Below are positions 24,333 to 32,931 of a DNA stretch of 38,140 nucleotides, in pieces; position 1 is the stretch's first letter; every line of letters starts with the position of its first letter. The translations under genes were made by a program, and so were the position numbers. This stretch comes from Bacteroidota bacterium (GTDB taxonomy: Bacteria > Bacteroidota > Bacteroidia > Chitinophagales > Chitinophagaceae), in assembly GCA_026391195.1 (NCBI GenBank), contig JAPLEI010000093.1, positions 1-38,140 of the forward strand, read 5' to 3'. The notes under the pieces are model-generated. The model searched no databases. It was not told where the DNA came from and was given only the letters and a program-made list of their open reading frames with translations.

Positions 24333-25712
24333 ATGAACAACACGGCTTCTTCCTTTCTTGCAAAAAGTACCATTAAGGCGGCTGATTTGGAGCACCGCCG
24401 GAAAATCAATTTTAATATTGGCAAATACAATTCGGTTGTGCCTCAGGGTAAAAAACAATTTGCGCATTTGGAAGAAAGTCGCGAATTGGCAAAAAACAGA
24501 AAATGGGAAGCCGTTGAGCACCTAGATAAGTACCTGCTGGAGTTTGAACAAAAAATTATTGCACGGGGTGCGAAAGTTATTTGGGCAAATGATGCCAACG
24601 AAGCCCTGGAGGCAATTGGAGAAATCTGTGCCCAAAAAAATTGTACAACCATGGTGAAGAGCAAGAGTATGGTTACGGAAGAAATTCACCTGAATGATTT
24701 TTTATCTTCCCGCGGAATTGAAAGTGTTGAAACAGATTTAGGTGAATATATTCAGCAGTTAGACGGGGAAGCTCCCTATCACATTGTTACTCCTGCCATG
24801 CACAAGAGCAAGGAGGATGTTGCTAAATTATTTGCCGAAAAATTAGGTACTCCAGCTCACCTTACTCCCGAAGAATTAACAGGCGTTGCCCGAAAAATTT
24901 TACGTGAAAAATATACGGAAGCACAGGTTGGAGTTACCGGCGGCAATTTTATTGTAGCCGATGTGGGTGGTATTGCTATTACAGAAAATGAAGGGAATGC
25001 CCGACTTAGCTGCGCCTGGCCGGCTACCCATATTGTTGTGGTGGGTATAGAAAAAGTAATTCCCTCTGTAAAAGATTTATCGCTCTTCTGGCCGCTGCTT
25101 GCTACATTCGGAACGGGTCAGCAGGTTACTGTTTATAATACCATTATAACCGGTCCACGCCAAGCTACCGAAACGGATGGTCCGGAAGAAATGTATGTAA
25201 TCTTGTTAGATAATGGTCGCACCAACCTTTTGCAAAACCCCGATTTTCGCGAGGCTTTGTATTGTATTCGTTGCGGTGCCTGTTTAAATGCTTGTCCGGT
25301 TTATAAAAATATTGGAGGTCATTCCTATGAAACCACCTATAGCGGACCCATCGGAAAAGTGATTACCCCGCATTTGCAGGGAATGGAAGACTACAAACAC
25401 CTGAGTTATGCCTCTTCCTTATGCGGAAATTGCACGGAGGTTTGTCCGGTTAAAATCAATCTCCATGAACTATTACTCGATAACAGACACGAAGCGGTTA
25501 CCCAGGGAATGAGCAGTTTAACTGAGCGGATTGCCTGGAAAATGTGGAAGATGGCCAGTTTAAATCGGTCTATGATGAATATGGGAAACGCCCGAATGAA
25601 AAACTGGGTGGTGAATAGTGTTTTCAAAGGATGGACTACCCATAGAAGTGAACTTGATTTTGCCCCCAAAACTTTTAATGAGTGGTGGAAGGAGCGCAAT
25701 CAATCTGCCTAA
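24333..25712 (+). CDS. lutB: LutB/LldF-type iron-sulfur protein with LUD domain
   Basis: LutB is the Fe-S electron-transfer subunit of the LutABC L-lactate oxidation system. The 459-residue protein has an N-terminal LUD domain at about 60–300 (GVTGGNFIVADVGGIAITENEGNARL), then ferredoxin-type motifs: CIRCGACLNACPVY (a complete CxxCxxCxxxCP) and LCGNCTEVCPVKINLHELL. I start at ATG 24333, 6 bp after the DUF3109 stop; a TTG two codons earlier is possible but unlikely. LutA and LutC are not adjacent, so either they are elsewhere or the protein serves another dehydrogenase. Confidence 0.85.
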   Translation: MNNTASSFLAKSTIKAADLEHRRKINFNIGKYNSVVPQGKKQFAHLEESRELAKNRKWEAVEHLDKYLLEFEQKIIARGAKVIWANDANEALEAIGEICAQKNCTTMVKSKSMVTEEIHLNDFLSSRGIESVETDLGEYIQQLDGEAPYHIVTPAMHKSKEDVAKLFAEKLGTPAHLTPEELTGVARKILREKYTEAQVGVTGGNFIVADVGGIAITENEGNARLSCAWPATHIVVVGIEKVIPSVKDLSLFWPLLATFGTGQQVTVYNTIITGPRQATETDGPEEMYVILLDNGRTNLLQNPDFREALYCIRCGACLNACPVYKNIGGHSYETTYSGPIGKVITPHLQGMEDYKHLSYASSLCGNCTEVCPVKINLHELLLDNRHEAVTQGMSSLTERIAWKMWKMASLNRSMMNMGNARMKNWVVNSVFKGWTTHRSELDFAPKTFNEWWKERNQSA

Positions 25713-25729
25713 TACCTTATTCTACTTGT

Positions 25730-27031
25730 ATGTTGCCCACCCCAGAAACCAGCTTGTTGATTTTTACACAACAGGGAGGGCCCCGACTCGATTATATTAT
25801 TTTGGTGCTATTTGGCAAACAAGCGGCTGTTACAGAAAGTGAGCAACTGTTTACTCAATTTGGCGGAGCCCGGATTCAATATCTAACTGAAAAGAAATTC
25901 GATAAAGTGTTGCATGTGCAACCACAGGGTTTGGTTTTCGAGTCGGATATTCATCCTATTGCTATCGAATGTACTAAATGGGAAGGGTATCACATATTTT
26001 TTTCAGGTACTGGTGATATTCCATTTGATATATTCTCCGCAGCTTTTTATTTAGTTTCCCGCTACGAAGAATATCTGCCCTTTACTCCGGATAGCTATGG
26101 TCGTTTTCCGCATACAGCCAGCCTGGCTTATCGGGAGGGATTTTTATCCATTCCGCTGGTACAGCATTGGGTTCAGCAGCTGAAGCACTTATTGAGCATA
26201 ACACTTCCCCCTTCTATTACAGATGAGCCCGAATGCTTACCCACGTATGATGCTGATATTTTGTTTCAATATAAGCATCAATCCATTTTTCATAACCTGC
26301 GTGCAATGTTTGCTCATCTCCTTCACGGGCGACTAACTGCCCTATCTGAACAAATACAAGTAATCGGGGGAAGCAGGCCAGATCCTTATTTCACCTGGCA
26401 ATCTATATGGAAATTGTTGAAAGATGCTGGCAAGCAAGGCACTTGTTTTTTTTCGGCCAACGAAAAACAACAAGGGAACGACCGGCAACTATCTATTCAT
26501 CTAGCTGCTGTGCAAAGTATTATTCAGGAATGCAGCAGGCGGGGAAAGGTTGGTTGGCATCCCTCTCTGCAGAGTTCCGTTAACTTTTCTGAAATGCAAA
26601 AAGAACTGGGCTTACTGCAGCACGGTTTGCTGCAAAGTATTACTGATGTTCGGTTTCACTATCTCCGGTTTCGCCTGCCCGAATCATACCGGTGGTTACT
26701 CGATTTGGGTATAAATCGGGAGCATAGTATGGGATATGGATCTGCGAATGGATTTCGGGCATCGTATGCCGACCCATTTCTCTGGTTCGATTTAGAAAAT
26801 AATACAGTTACCTCGCTACTGATACTTCCCTTTTGTTATATGGATACGGCGGCTATTTATCACCAGCATTGGGCACCCGATGAAGCAATGGCCTATTTGA
26901 AGCATCTGCAAAAAAATACTCGGGGAGTTGTGTTACAGTTATCTCTGGTATTTCATCCGCATTGTTTAGCAACACCTGGTTGGAAAAAAGTACACGATGA
27001 AGTAGTTTCCGGTACAGTATTACTTACATAG
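25730..27031 (+). CDS. DUF7033 / polysaccharide deacetylase-like protein
   Basis: The 433-residue protein resembles Bacteroidota proteins annotated as DUF7033 plus a carbohydrate-esterase-4-like fold. It shows an N-terminal all-beta part (about 1–130, with DIPFDIFSAAFYLVSRYEEYLPF), a deacetylase-type motif TYDADILFQYKHQ in place of T(F)DxD, a GWHPS histidine, and the block SMGYGSANGFRASYADPF typical of the family. The usual catalytic residues are only partly visible, so activity is uncertain. No signal peptide is seen. I chose ATG 25730, 17 bp after lutB; an upstream ATG at 25682 would overlap lutB and adds an atypical leader. The gene overlaps the convergent EamA gene by 8 bp. Confidence 0.75.
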   Translation: MLPTPETSLLIFTQQGGPRLDYIILVLFGKQAAVTESEQLFTQFGGARIQYLTEKKFDKVLHVQPQGLVFESDIHPIAIECTKWEGYHIFFSGTGDIPFDIFSAAFYLVSRYEEYLPFTPDSYGRFPHTASLAYREGFLSIPLVQHWVQQLKHLLSITLPPSITDEPECLPTYDADILFQYKHQSIFHNLRAMFAHLLHGRLTALSEQIQVIGGSRPDPYFTWQSIWKLLKDAGKQGTCFFSANEKQQGNDRQLSIHLAAVQSIIQECSRRGKVGWHPSLQSSVNFSEMQKELGLLQHGLLQSITDVRFHYLRFRLPESYRWLLDLGINREHSMGYGSANGFRASYADPFLWFDLENNTVTSLLILPFCYMDTAAIYHQHWAPDEAMAYLKHLQKNTRGVVLQLSLVFHPHCLATPGWKKVHDEVVSGTVLLT

Positions 27032-27947
27032 CTTCTGCATCGGTAGTAGGGCTTTGCTCCTTTTCCCTATGTAGACTTCGGTTTACAATATATACCCCTA
27101 CGAGTGTGATGAGCGATCCCATTATGATGGGTAATGTGAGATGTTCCCCAACAACCAAAGCGCCAATCAAAATGGCAACTATCGGGTTCATATAAGCATA
27201 TAAAGAAGCAATAGCTGGCTCCAGATTTTTCATCGAATAAATAAATGCGGCAAAAGCAATTACTGAGCCGGCAGATACCAGATAGGCAATGGCTAGCCAG
27301 GTAGTAGGGGGTATTTGCTGCAAAGGAATATAGTTATGGGTACTTATCGATAAGGTTAATAGGATAATGGATCCTATCAGCATTTGCCATCCCGTGGCAT
27401 TATACGGATTCATATCCATTTTGTTACGTGCAATAAGTAAAGTGGCTACACTCCATCCCAGCATCGAGATTACGGAAGTTGCTATGCCTATTCCATAGCC
27501 GGGTGGCTGATCATGAAATGCATGACTGTATAATACCAGCGCAATACCTCCAATTCCTAATAATAACCCGGCAAAAGTATAGGCAGTAATTTTTTGGTTC
27601 TTGAAAAAAATCATTTCCATAATCACCACGCACAAGGGGTACATGGCAGCAATTAATGAACTGAGTCCGCTCGATATATATTTTAAACTAATGGTGGCCA
27701 GTCCATTCGAGCAAACAAACATTAATAGGGCCATTAACAGCAGCCATTTGAATTGTGGCAGGCGGGGAATTTTTTCCCCTTTCAATAAAAACCAGCCTAC
27801 TAAAATACACCCGGCCGTAAGTTGTCGAATACCTGCCACCTGCAATCCAGGTGCATGCTGCACGGCTACTTTACTGGCAACCCAGGTACTGCCCCATAAT
27901 ACACTGGTTAGGGTAAGCGCGAAATATGCTTTTTTTTGTTGTGTCAA
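27024..27947 (-). CDS. EamA/DMT family transporter
   Basis: This is an inner-membrane drug/metabolite-type permease of 307 residues with about ten hydrophobic segments arranged as two EamA repeats. The first runs from ALTLTSVLWGSTWVASKVAV to about 140, the second from about 155 to MGSLITLVGVYIVN near 290. The APGLQVAGIRQL segment after helix one is typical of the family. A short polar tail follows. The substrate is unknown. It begins 32 bp after purH on the same strand and its last codons overlap the 3' end of the DUF7033 gene. Confidence 0.88.
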   Translation of the reverse strand: MTQQKKAYFALTLTSVLWGSTWVASKVAVQHAPGLQVAGIRQLTAGCILVGWFLLKGEKIPRLPQFKWLLLMALLMFVCSNGLATISLKYISSGLSSLIAAMYPLCVVIMEMIFFKNQKITAYTFAGLLLGIGGIALVLYSHAFHDQPPGYGIGIATSVISMLGWSVATLLIARNKMDMNPYNATGWQMLIGSIILLTLSISTHNYIPLQQIPPTTWLAIAYLVSAGSVIAFAAFIYSMKNLEPAIASLYAYMNPIVAILIGALVVGEHLTLPIIMGSLITLVGVYIVNRSLHREKEQSPTTDAEAM

Positions 27948-27979
27948 TTCGTTGGGTTAACGTTCTTTCTTTTGTAAGA

Positions 27980-29445
27980 TTAGTGTTTGAAATGTCGCAT
28001 GCCGGTGAGTACCATGGCGAGCTGATTGGTTTTGCAATATTCAATGCTGTCTCCATCGCGCACCGACCCTCCAGGTTGTATAAACGCTACCATGCCGGCA
28101 TGGTGTGCTATTTGAACACAATCATTGAAAGGGAAAAATGCATCAGAAGCCAATACTGCTCCCTCTAGTGAAAATTGAAACTGGTTTGCTTTTTCAATCG
28201 CATGGCGTAATGCATCAATTCGGCTGGTTTGTCCGCATCCTTTGCCAACCAATTGTAAATGTTTCACCAAGGCAATGGCGTTGCTTTTTAAATGCTTACA
28301 AATAATATTGGCAAATTCCAGATCTGATTTTTCTTCCGGGGTTGTATCTCTGCCACCCACTTCATTCCAATGGGAAATTAATAATTGATCAGAGCTTTGT
28401 GACAGTTTGCCATTTAATAAAGAACGATATTGAAGTGGATTAGCAGCTTGATGCGGCTGGAGCTGCAAAAGGATCCGATTTTTTTTGGCTGTTAACACTG
28501 GTAAAGCTGCTTCCTCAAATGCCGGGGCAATCAGCACTTCAAAAAATATTTCCTGTATGGCTTCTGCCGTACACTCTCGGGGTCGCCGGCCAGCGCTTTT
28601 TCCCAGGCAGTATGCACTGTGTTTGCGGCAGCTACCCCACAAACATTGTTATGTTTAATTATAGCAAAAATCGAGTGTGAAGAGAAAGCAGTTTTGCCGG
28701 CATCAAATTCACTAATCAATTGAATGGCTGCATCTACATCTACCAGATTATTGTAAGAAAGTTCTTTCCCGTTTAATTGGGTAAATACTTCCGAGAGGTT
28801 TCCTTCGAAAAACGCCTGCTGGTGTGGATTTTCTCCATAGCGGAGGGTTTGTTGCAGGGGTGGATTAAAATAGTCACTAATGGCAATATCGTACTGCTTT
28901 ACAACGGCAAATGCCTTGGCAGCAAATGACTTTCTTTGTTCAAGGGTTGTAGTCCCTTGCTGTTTAACTAAAATATCCAACAAAACAGTATAATCATCTT
29001 TGGAAGCGAGTACAGTTACATCCCGAAAATTTTTCGCTGCTGCACGAATCATGGAGGGGCCGCCAATATCAATTTTTTCAATGATGGCCTTTTCTTCTGT
29101 TGTATTTTTCACCGTTTCTTCAAAGGGATATAAATCTACAATTACCAGATCTAATTCAGGTATCTGGTAATTTTTCATTTCTTCTATATCTGATGCTTCA
29201 TATCTTCTTCCCAAAATACCTCCAAAAACAGATGGATGCAGGGTTTTAACCCGGCCACCTAAAATGGAAGGGTATCCGGTAACGGTTTCAACGGCTACAC
29301 AGGGTATGCCCAGTTTTTCTAAAAATTGTTGCGTACCGCCGGTTGAATAAATAGTTACTCCCTGTTGATGCAATTGTTCTGCTAATGGTTCGAGCCCGTC
29401 TTTGTAAAAAACAGAGATCAGGGCGAATTGAATTTTCTTTTCCAT
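27980..29445 (-). pseudogene. purH: purH (AICAR transformylase/IMP cyclohydrolase), interrupted by an apparent internal deletion and frameshift
   Basis: PurH catalyses the last two steps of IMP synthesis. The N-terminal frame (29445 down) has the IMP cyclohydrolase motifs YSTGGTQQFLEKLGI and GGRVKTLHP, then the transformylase motifs LRYGENPHQQAFF and KHNNVCGVAAA, as far as GDPES (residue 291 at 28573). The correct sequence resumes in another frame at TAEAIQEIFFEVLIAPAF (28570 down) and reaches the normal C-terminus LTGMRHFKH at 27980. The roughly 15 residues expected between them, including the conserved AFGG, are missing. A deletion of about 43–46 bp explains both the loss and the frameshift. 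Repaired, the protein would be about 505 residues, the family norm. As read it is non-functional. It follows comEC by 33 bp. Confidence 0.9.
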
Positions 29446-29478
29446 GAAAATGGGTATAAAGGTATTTTTGAAACTGGG

Positions 29479-31554
29479 TTAGAAACTGATAATAAGGGCA
29501 CCCTGTTCCGGGGTAGAATAATGACGCAAATGTAGGCGCTCAGCTTCTTTTTTCCATTCCCTGATTTTCCACATAGCATTGCTTCCATCGAATATAAAAT
29601 GTGAACAACGAGTTTTGGCAAGGATGGCTGCTAATTTCAAAGGACTATTATCTGTTATAAGTATAAAATCGGTCTGCTTCGGTAAACGGGTAATGGCAGC
29701 CGTATCTTTCCCCCGCAAAATGGCTAAAATTCCCTGATTGCCACTGATTATTGGATATTGATAGCGCATAGAGGGGGGCATGCCAAATTGTTGGGCTCCC
29801 CAGTACCATTCAGCAGTTGATTCGAAACTACGTAAAACAGGTTCAATTATTTGGGCAGAATCGGAAAGCAGGAATTGTTGTTTCCCACCAATCAGGTGAA
29901 TAGCCGTTTTACCCTTTAATTGATAGATTACCCAATACTGTTGATGACTTTGTTGTATCGAGCGAAAGCTGTATAAGGCGGTAATACTAATCAATGCTGT
30001 TGTAGCACCATACCAATATATTCTTTTCCGAAAATACCATCCTGCATATAGTAATATGATTGCTGCCGATAGCAATATGGCTTGCATGCCACTCAGGTAA
30101 ATGCCGCCCAATGAAGCGCCCGGTAGCCGATGGGTGGCGATTGTCCACTGATTCATAAGTCGTATGCTCCATTCGGTACAACTGCCTATAATGCCGGCAA
30201 TTCCGGGAAATGCTGAAAGCAGCAGGATAAGTATTTCACCATATAAAATCAGTGCTGATAGCGGTATGGCAATCATATTGGTACATAAAAAATACAAGGG
30301 GAAGCGATGAAAGAAATAAAGTATCAGGGGCAAAGTAAACAGCTGAGCAGCAATGGTAACGGCATTCAGTTGCCAGATGGCGCTCAGTAATGGGTTACTT
30401 GTATAAACGCATCGGTAGAGGGGCTTCGCCAGCAACAAAATGCCCATTACTGCCGCATAGGAAAGTAAAAATCCGGCATCCTGTAAAAAGAAAGGATTTA
30501 TCAGCAGTAAACATACTGCCGACCCTGCCAGTGAATTGAAGGGTTGGTTTTTTCTTCCCAGTGCTTCTCCCAAACTTAGTGCCGAAAAAATACCCGCTGC
30601 TCTTAACACGGAAGCTGATCCGCCAGTAATCCAGGTAAACACCCAAATGGCGGTTAATTGAATACAAAGCTTTATCCAATTGCCCATGGGCAGGCGCGTT
30701 AATTTTCCAACGAAAATATTCAATAGAGCAAATAACAATGCCATATGCATTCCGCTGATAGCAATAATATGCACAATGCCAATTTCACTATAGGCGTTTA
30801 CCAACTCAGCATCTAATTGCTGCTTATAGCCGATTAACAGGGCTTCTGCAATGGCTTGTTCATTTTTTCCGATGATGTATTTACGCAGCATGCGTAAGCA
30901 TGATTGCTTAAGTGCATACATCCAAGCGAAAACAGCGGATGAATTTTTTTGGGTAATCCGTTCGTATTGCCCAGCATAAAATCGGCAACGAAAATAAATT
31001 TGCTGCCGGCTATAATATGCAGCAGCATCAAAGCCTCCCGGGTTTATGGCAGGGGATATAGGCAGAAGTTGAGCCCTCCCTATCAGTACATCTCCCCGAG
31101 TGGGTAGGGGATAGGTTTGTTTGTTGAACCATAACAGCACTTTATTAGAACTGCTATATACTTGCCCCTGGTGCTGATATTGGGATACTATGCCGATGGT
31201 TTGAAATCCCGACTTAGTGGGTTCCGGGGTACTTTGCAACCTAATCGCCAGTTCAATACTCTTATCAGTAGGGATAGCAGTTTGCTTAGGTAAATCTAAA
31301 AAATAGGCAGTTCTTGCATAGCCAGCCAGTAAGCATAACAATACAAAACCCCATCCCCGTATTTTACGTATCCGCCATTTCCAAACAAGGGGACCCCATG
31401 TTGTTACAATTAGCAGCCCAATAATAATTGCAATTAGGGGATAAGCCAGCGGAATGCGAATCTGAAGCATTGCCAGGCAAATACCAAACAGCAACGGCAA
31501 CAGTATTCTAACAAAGGGAAGCGGCTTCCAATAATTGCGGGGAGGCGAATACAT
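29479..31554 (-). CDS. comEC: ComEC/Rec2 family DNA-uptake channel protein
   Basis: ComEC is the inner-membrane channel that passes single-stranded DNA during transformation. The 691-residue protein has an N-terminal membrane pair and DUF4131 region at about 10–190, then the competence domain with the diagnostic EIGIVHIIAISGMHMALLFA followed by several helices. The C-terminal 160 residues form a soluble part (YWVIYQLKGKTAIHLIGG) that lacks the HxHxDH metallo-beta-lactamase motif found in Bacillus-type ComEC; shorter versions without it are common in Bacteroidota. It lies between the carB fragment (82 bp upstream) and purH. Together with ComF it indicates a possible DNA-uptake route. Confidence 0.92.
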   Translation of the reverse strand: MYSPPRNYWKPLPFVRILLPLLFGICLAMLQIRIPLAYPLIAIIIGLLIVTTWGPLVWKWRIRKIRGWGFVLLCLLAGYARTAYFLDLPKQTAIPTDKSIELAIRLQSTPEPTKSGFQTIGIVSQYQHQGQVYSSSNKVLLWFNKQTYPLPTRGDVLIGRAQLLPISPAINPGGFDAAAYYSRQQIYFRCRFYAGQYERITQKNSSAVFAWMYALKQSCLRMLRKYIIGKNEQAIAEALLIGYKQQLDAELVNAYSEIGIVHIIAISGMHMALLFALLNIFVGKLTRLPMGNWIKLCIQLTAIWVFTWITGGSASVLRAAGIFSALSLGEALGRKNQPFNSLAGSAVCLLLINPFFLQDAGFLLSYAAVMGILLLAKPLYRCVYTSNPLLSAIWQLNAVTIAAQLFTLPLILYFFHRFPLYFLCTNMIAIPLSALILYGEILILLLSAFPGIAGIIGSCTEWSIRLMNQWTIATHRLPGASLGGIYLSGMQAILLSAAIILLYAGWYFRKRIYWYGATTALISITALYSFRSIQQSHQQYWVIYQLKGKTAIHLIGGKQQFLLSDSAQIIEPVLRSFESTAEWYWGAQQFGMPPSMRYQYPIISGNQGILAILRGKDTAAITRLPKQTDFILITDNSPLKLAAILAKTRCSHFIFDGSNAMWKIREWKKEAERLHLRHYSTPEQGALIISF

Positions 31555-31636
31555 GAAGATAAACCTACTCCATGTTCCGTATAGCCGAATCGGCTTTCAA
31601 AAAAAGGGTGAAAAAAGCTATCTAAAATTTCGGCAA

Positions 31637-32830
31637 TTACTTACTGAGGTTCATACTTCTCTCTTTGTACAATGTACGGAAGTAGGGATCATGTAAATCT
31701 TTAATAAACCGAATAGATTCTCCGGTACTTTTCATTTCTGGCCCCAATTCTTTATTTACACCTGGAAATTTATTGAAACTGAATACGGGTTCTTTGATTG
31801 CATAGCCTTCCAGCTTCTTTACCATGGTAAAGTCGGTGAGTTTAGCAGCACCTAACATAACTTTGGTGGCTATATTGAGGTAAGGAATTTGATAGGCTTT
31901 GGCAATAAAGGGAGTAGTTCGGCTTGCCCGCGGATTAGCTTCAATTACGAACACATTATTATTCTTAATGGCAAACTGAATATTAATTAATCCTTTAATA
32001 TTCAGCGAACGAGCAATTTTTTCGGAATAGCGTTCCATGGTTTCCACAATCAATGGAGTGAGGTTGAATGCAGGCAATACCGCATTGCTATCGCCGCTAT
32101 GAATTCCGGCGGGCTCGATATGTTCCATCACGCCCATGATATGAAAATTTTCTCCATCGAATATAGCGTCTACTTCGGCTTCCTGACAACGATCTAAGAA
32201 ATGGTCGATCAAAATTTTATTGTCGGGTAAGTGTTTCAGCAGGCTGATTACTGCTTTTTCTACATCTTCATCATTAATCACGATTCTCATACGCTGCCCC
32301 CCTAAAACATAACTGGGACGCACCAGCACGGGATAGCCTACTTTATTGGCTACTTCAATGGCTTCATCAGCTGTATGGGCGGTTCCATATTCGGGATAGG
32401 GGATTTCCAGTTCCTTCAGCAGGTCGCTAAACCGGCCGCGGTCTTCCGCAATATCCATACTATCGAAGGAGGTGCCCACAATGGGAATTCCTTTTTCATG
32501 CAGCCTTTTTGCCATTTTCAAGGCCGTTTGTCCACCCAGCTGAACGATGATTCCATCGGGCTTTTCTAATTCTATGATATCCCATAAATGTTCCCAAAAT
32601 ACAGGCTCGAAATAGAGTTTATCCGCCATGTCGAAATCAGTGGAAACCGTTTCTGGGTTACAATTGATCATGATTGCCTCATACCCACATTCTTTTATGG
32701 CCAATAAGCCGTGCACACAGCAGTAATCAAATTCAATTCCCTGACCAATTCGGTTAGGGCCACTGCCTAATACAATGATCTTTTTTTTGCCGGAGCGGAG
32801 GGATTCGTTGGAAGAAAGGGTAGGGTTCAT
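31637..32830 (-). CDS. carB: Carbamoyl-phosphate synthase large chain, stand-alone C-terminal half
   Basis: The large chain makes carbamoyl phosphate for arginine and pyrimidine synthesis using two homologous ATP-grasp halves. This gene encodes only the second half: it begins MNPTLSSNES, then KKKIIVLGSGPNRIGQGIEF, and carries YPVLVRPSYVLGGQRM, NIQFAIKNNNVFVIEANPRASRT and a normal end SMNLSK. A full chain is above 900 residues, this is 397. No stop codon or frameshift breaks it, and the next gene upstream is an intact amidohydrolase, so the N-terminal half is not here. It has its own ATG at the linker between halves (32830; an ATG at 32866 is also possible). Split carB1/carB2 genes are known in some thermophiles, so this looks like gene fission, with the other half elsewhere or lost. 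The allosteric MGS domain is also absent. Confidence 0.9.
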   Translation of the reverse strand: MNPTLSSNESLRSGKKKIIVLGSGPNRIGQGIEFDYCCVHGLLAIKECGYEAIMINCNPETVSTDFDMADKLYFEPVFWEHLWDIIELEKPDGIIVQLGGQTALKMAKRLHEKGIPIVGTSFDSMDIAEDRGRFSDLLKELEIPYPEYGTAHTADEAIEVANKVGYPVLVRPSYVLGGQRMRIVINDEDVEKAVISLLKHLPDNKILIDHFLDRCQEAEVDAIFDGENFHIMGVMEHIEPAGIHSGDSNAVLPAFNLTPLIVETMERYSEKIARSLNIKGLINIQFAIKNNNVFVIEANPRASRTTPFIAKAYQIPYLNIATKVMLGAAKLTDFTMVKKLEGYAIKEPVFSFNKFPGVNKELGPEMKSTGESIRFIKDLHDPYFRTLYKERSMNLSK

Positions 32831-32931
32831 GCGGTAGTGAAATTGGGCAAAATTAGGGGTATGCAAGTTATCAGGAGGTTTTTTATTTCCCCCTTTTTTC
32901 CACTATTAATCCATTCCTGGCTGGCAATTTG

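Noticed and set aside
25682-25729. Upstream ATG for the DUF7033 gene overlapping lutB
   Set aside because: The added 16 residues are another frame of the lutB end; the ATG at 25730 fits the gene boundary better.
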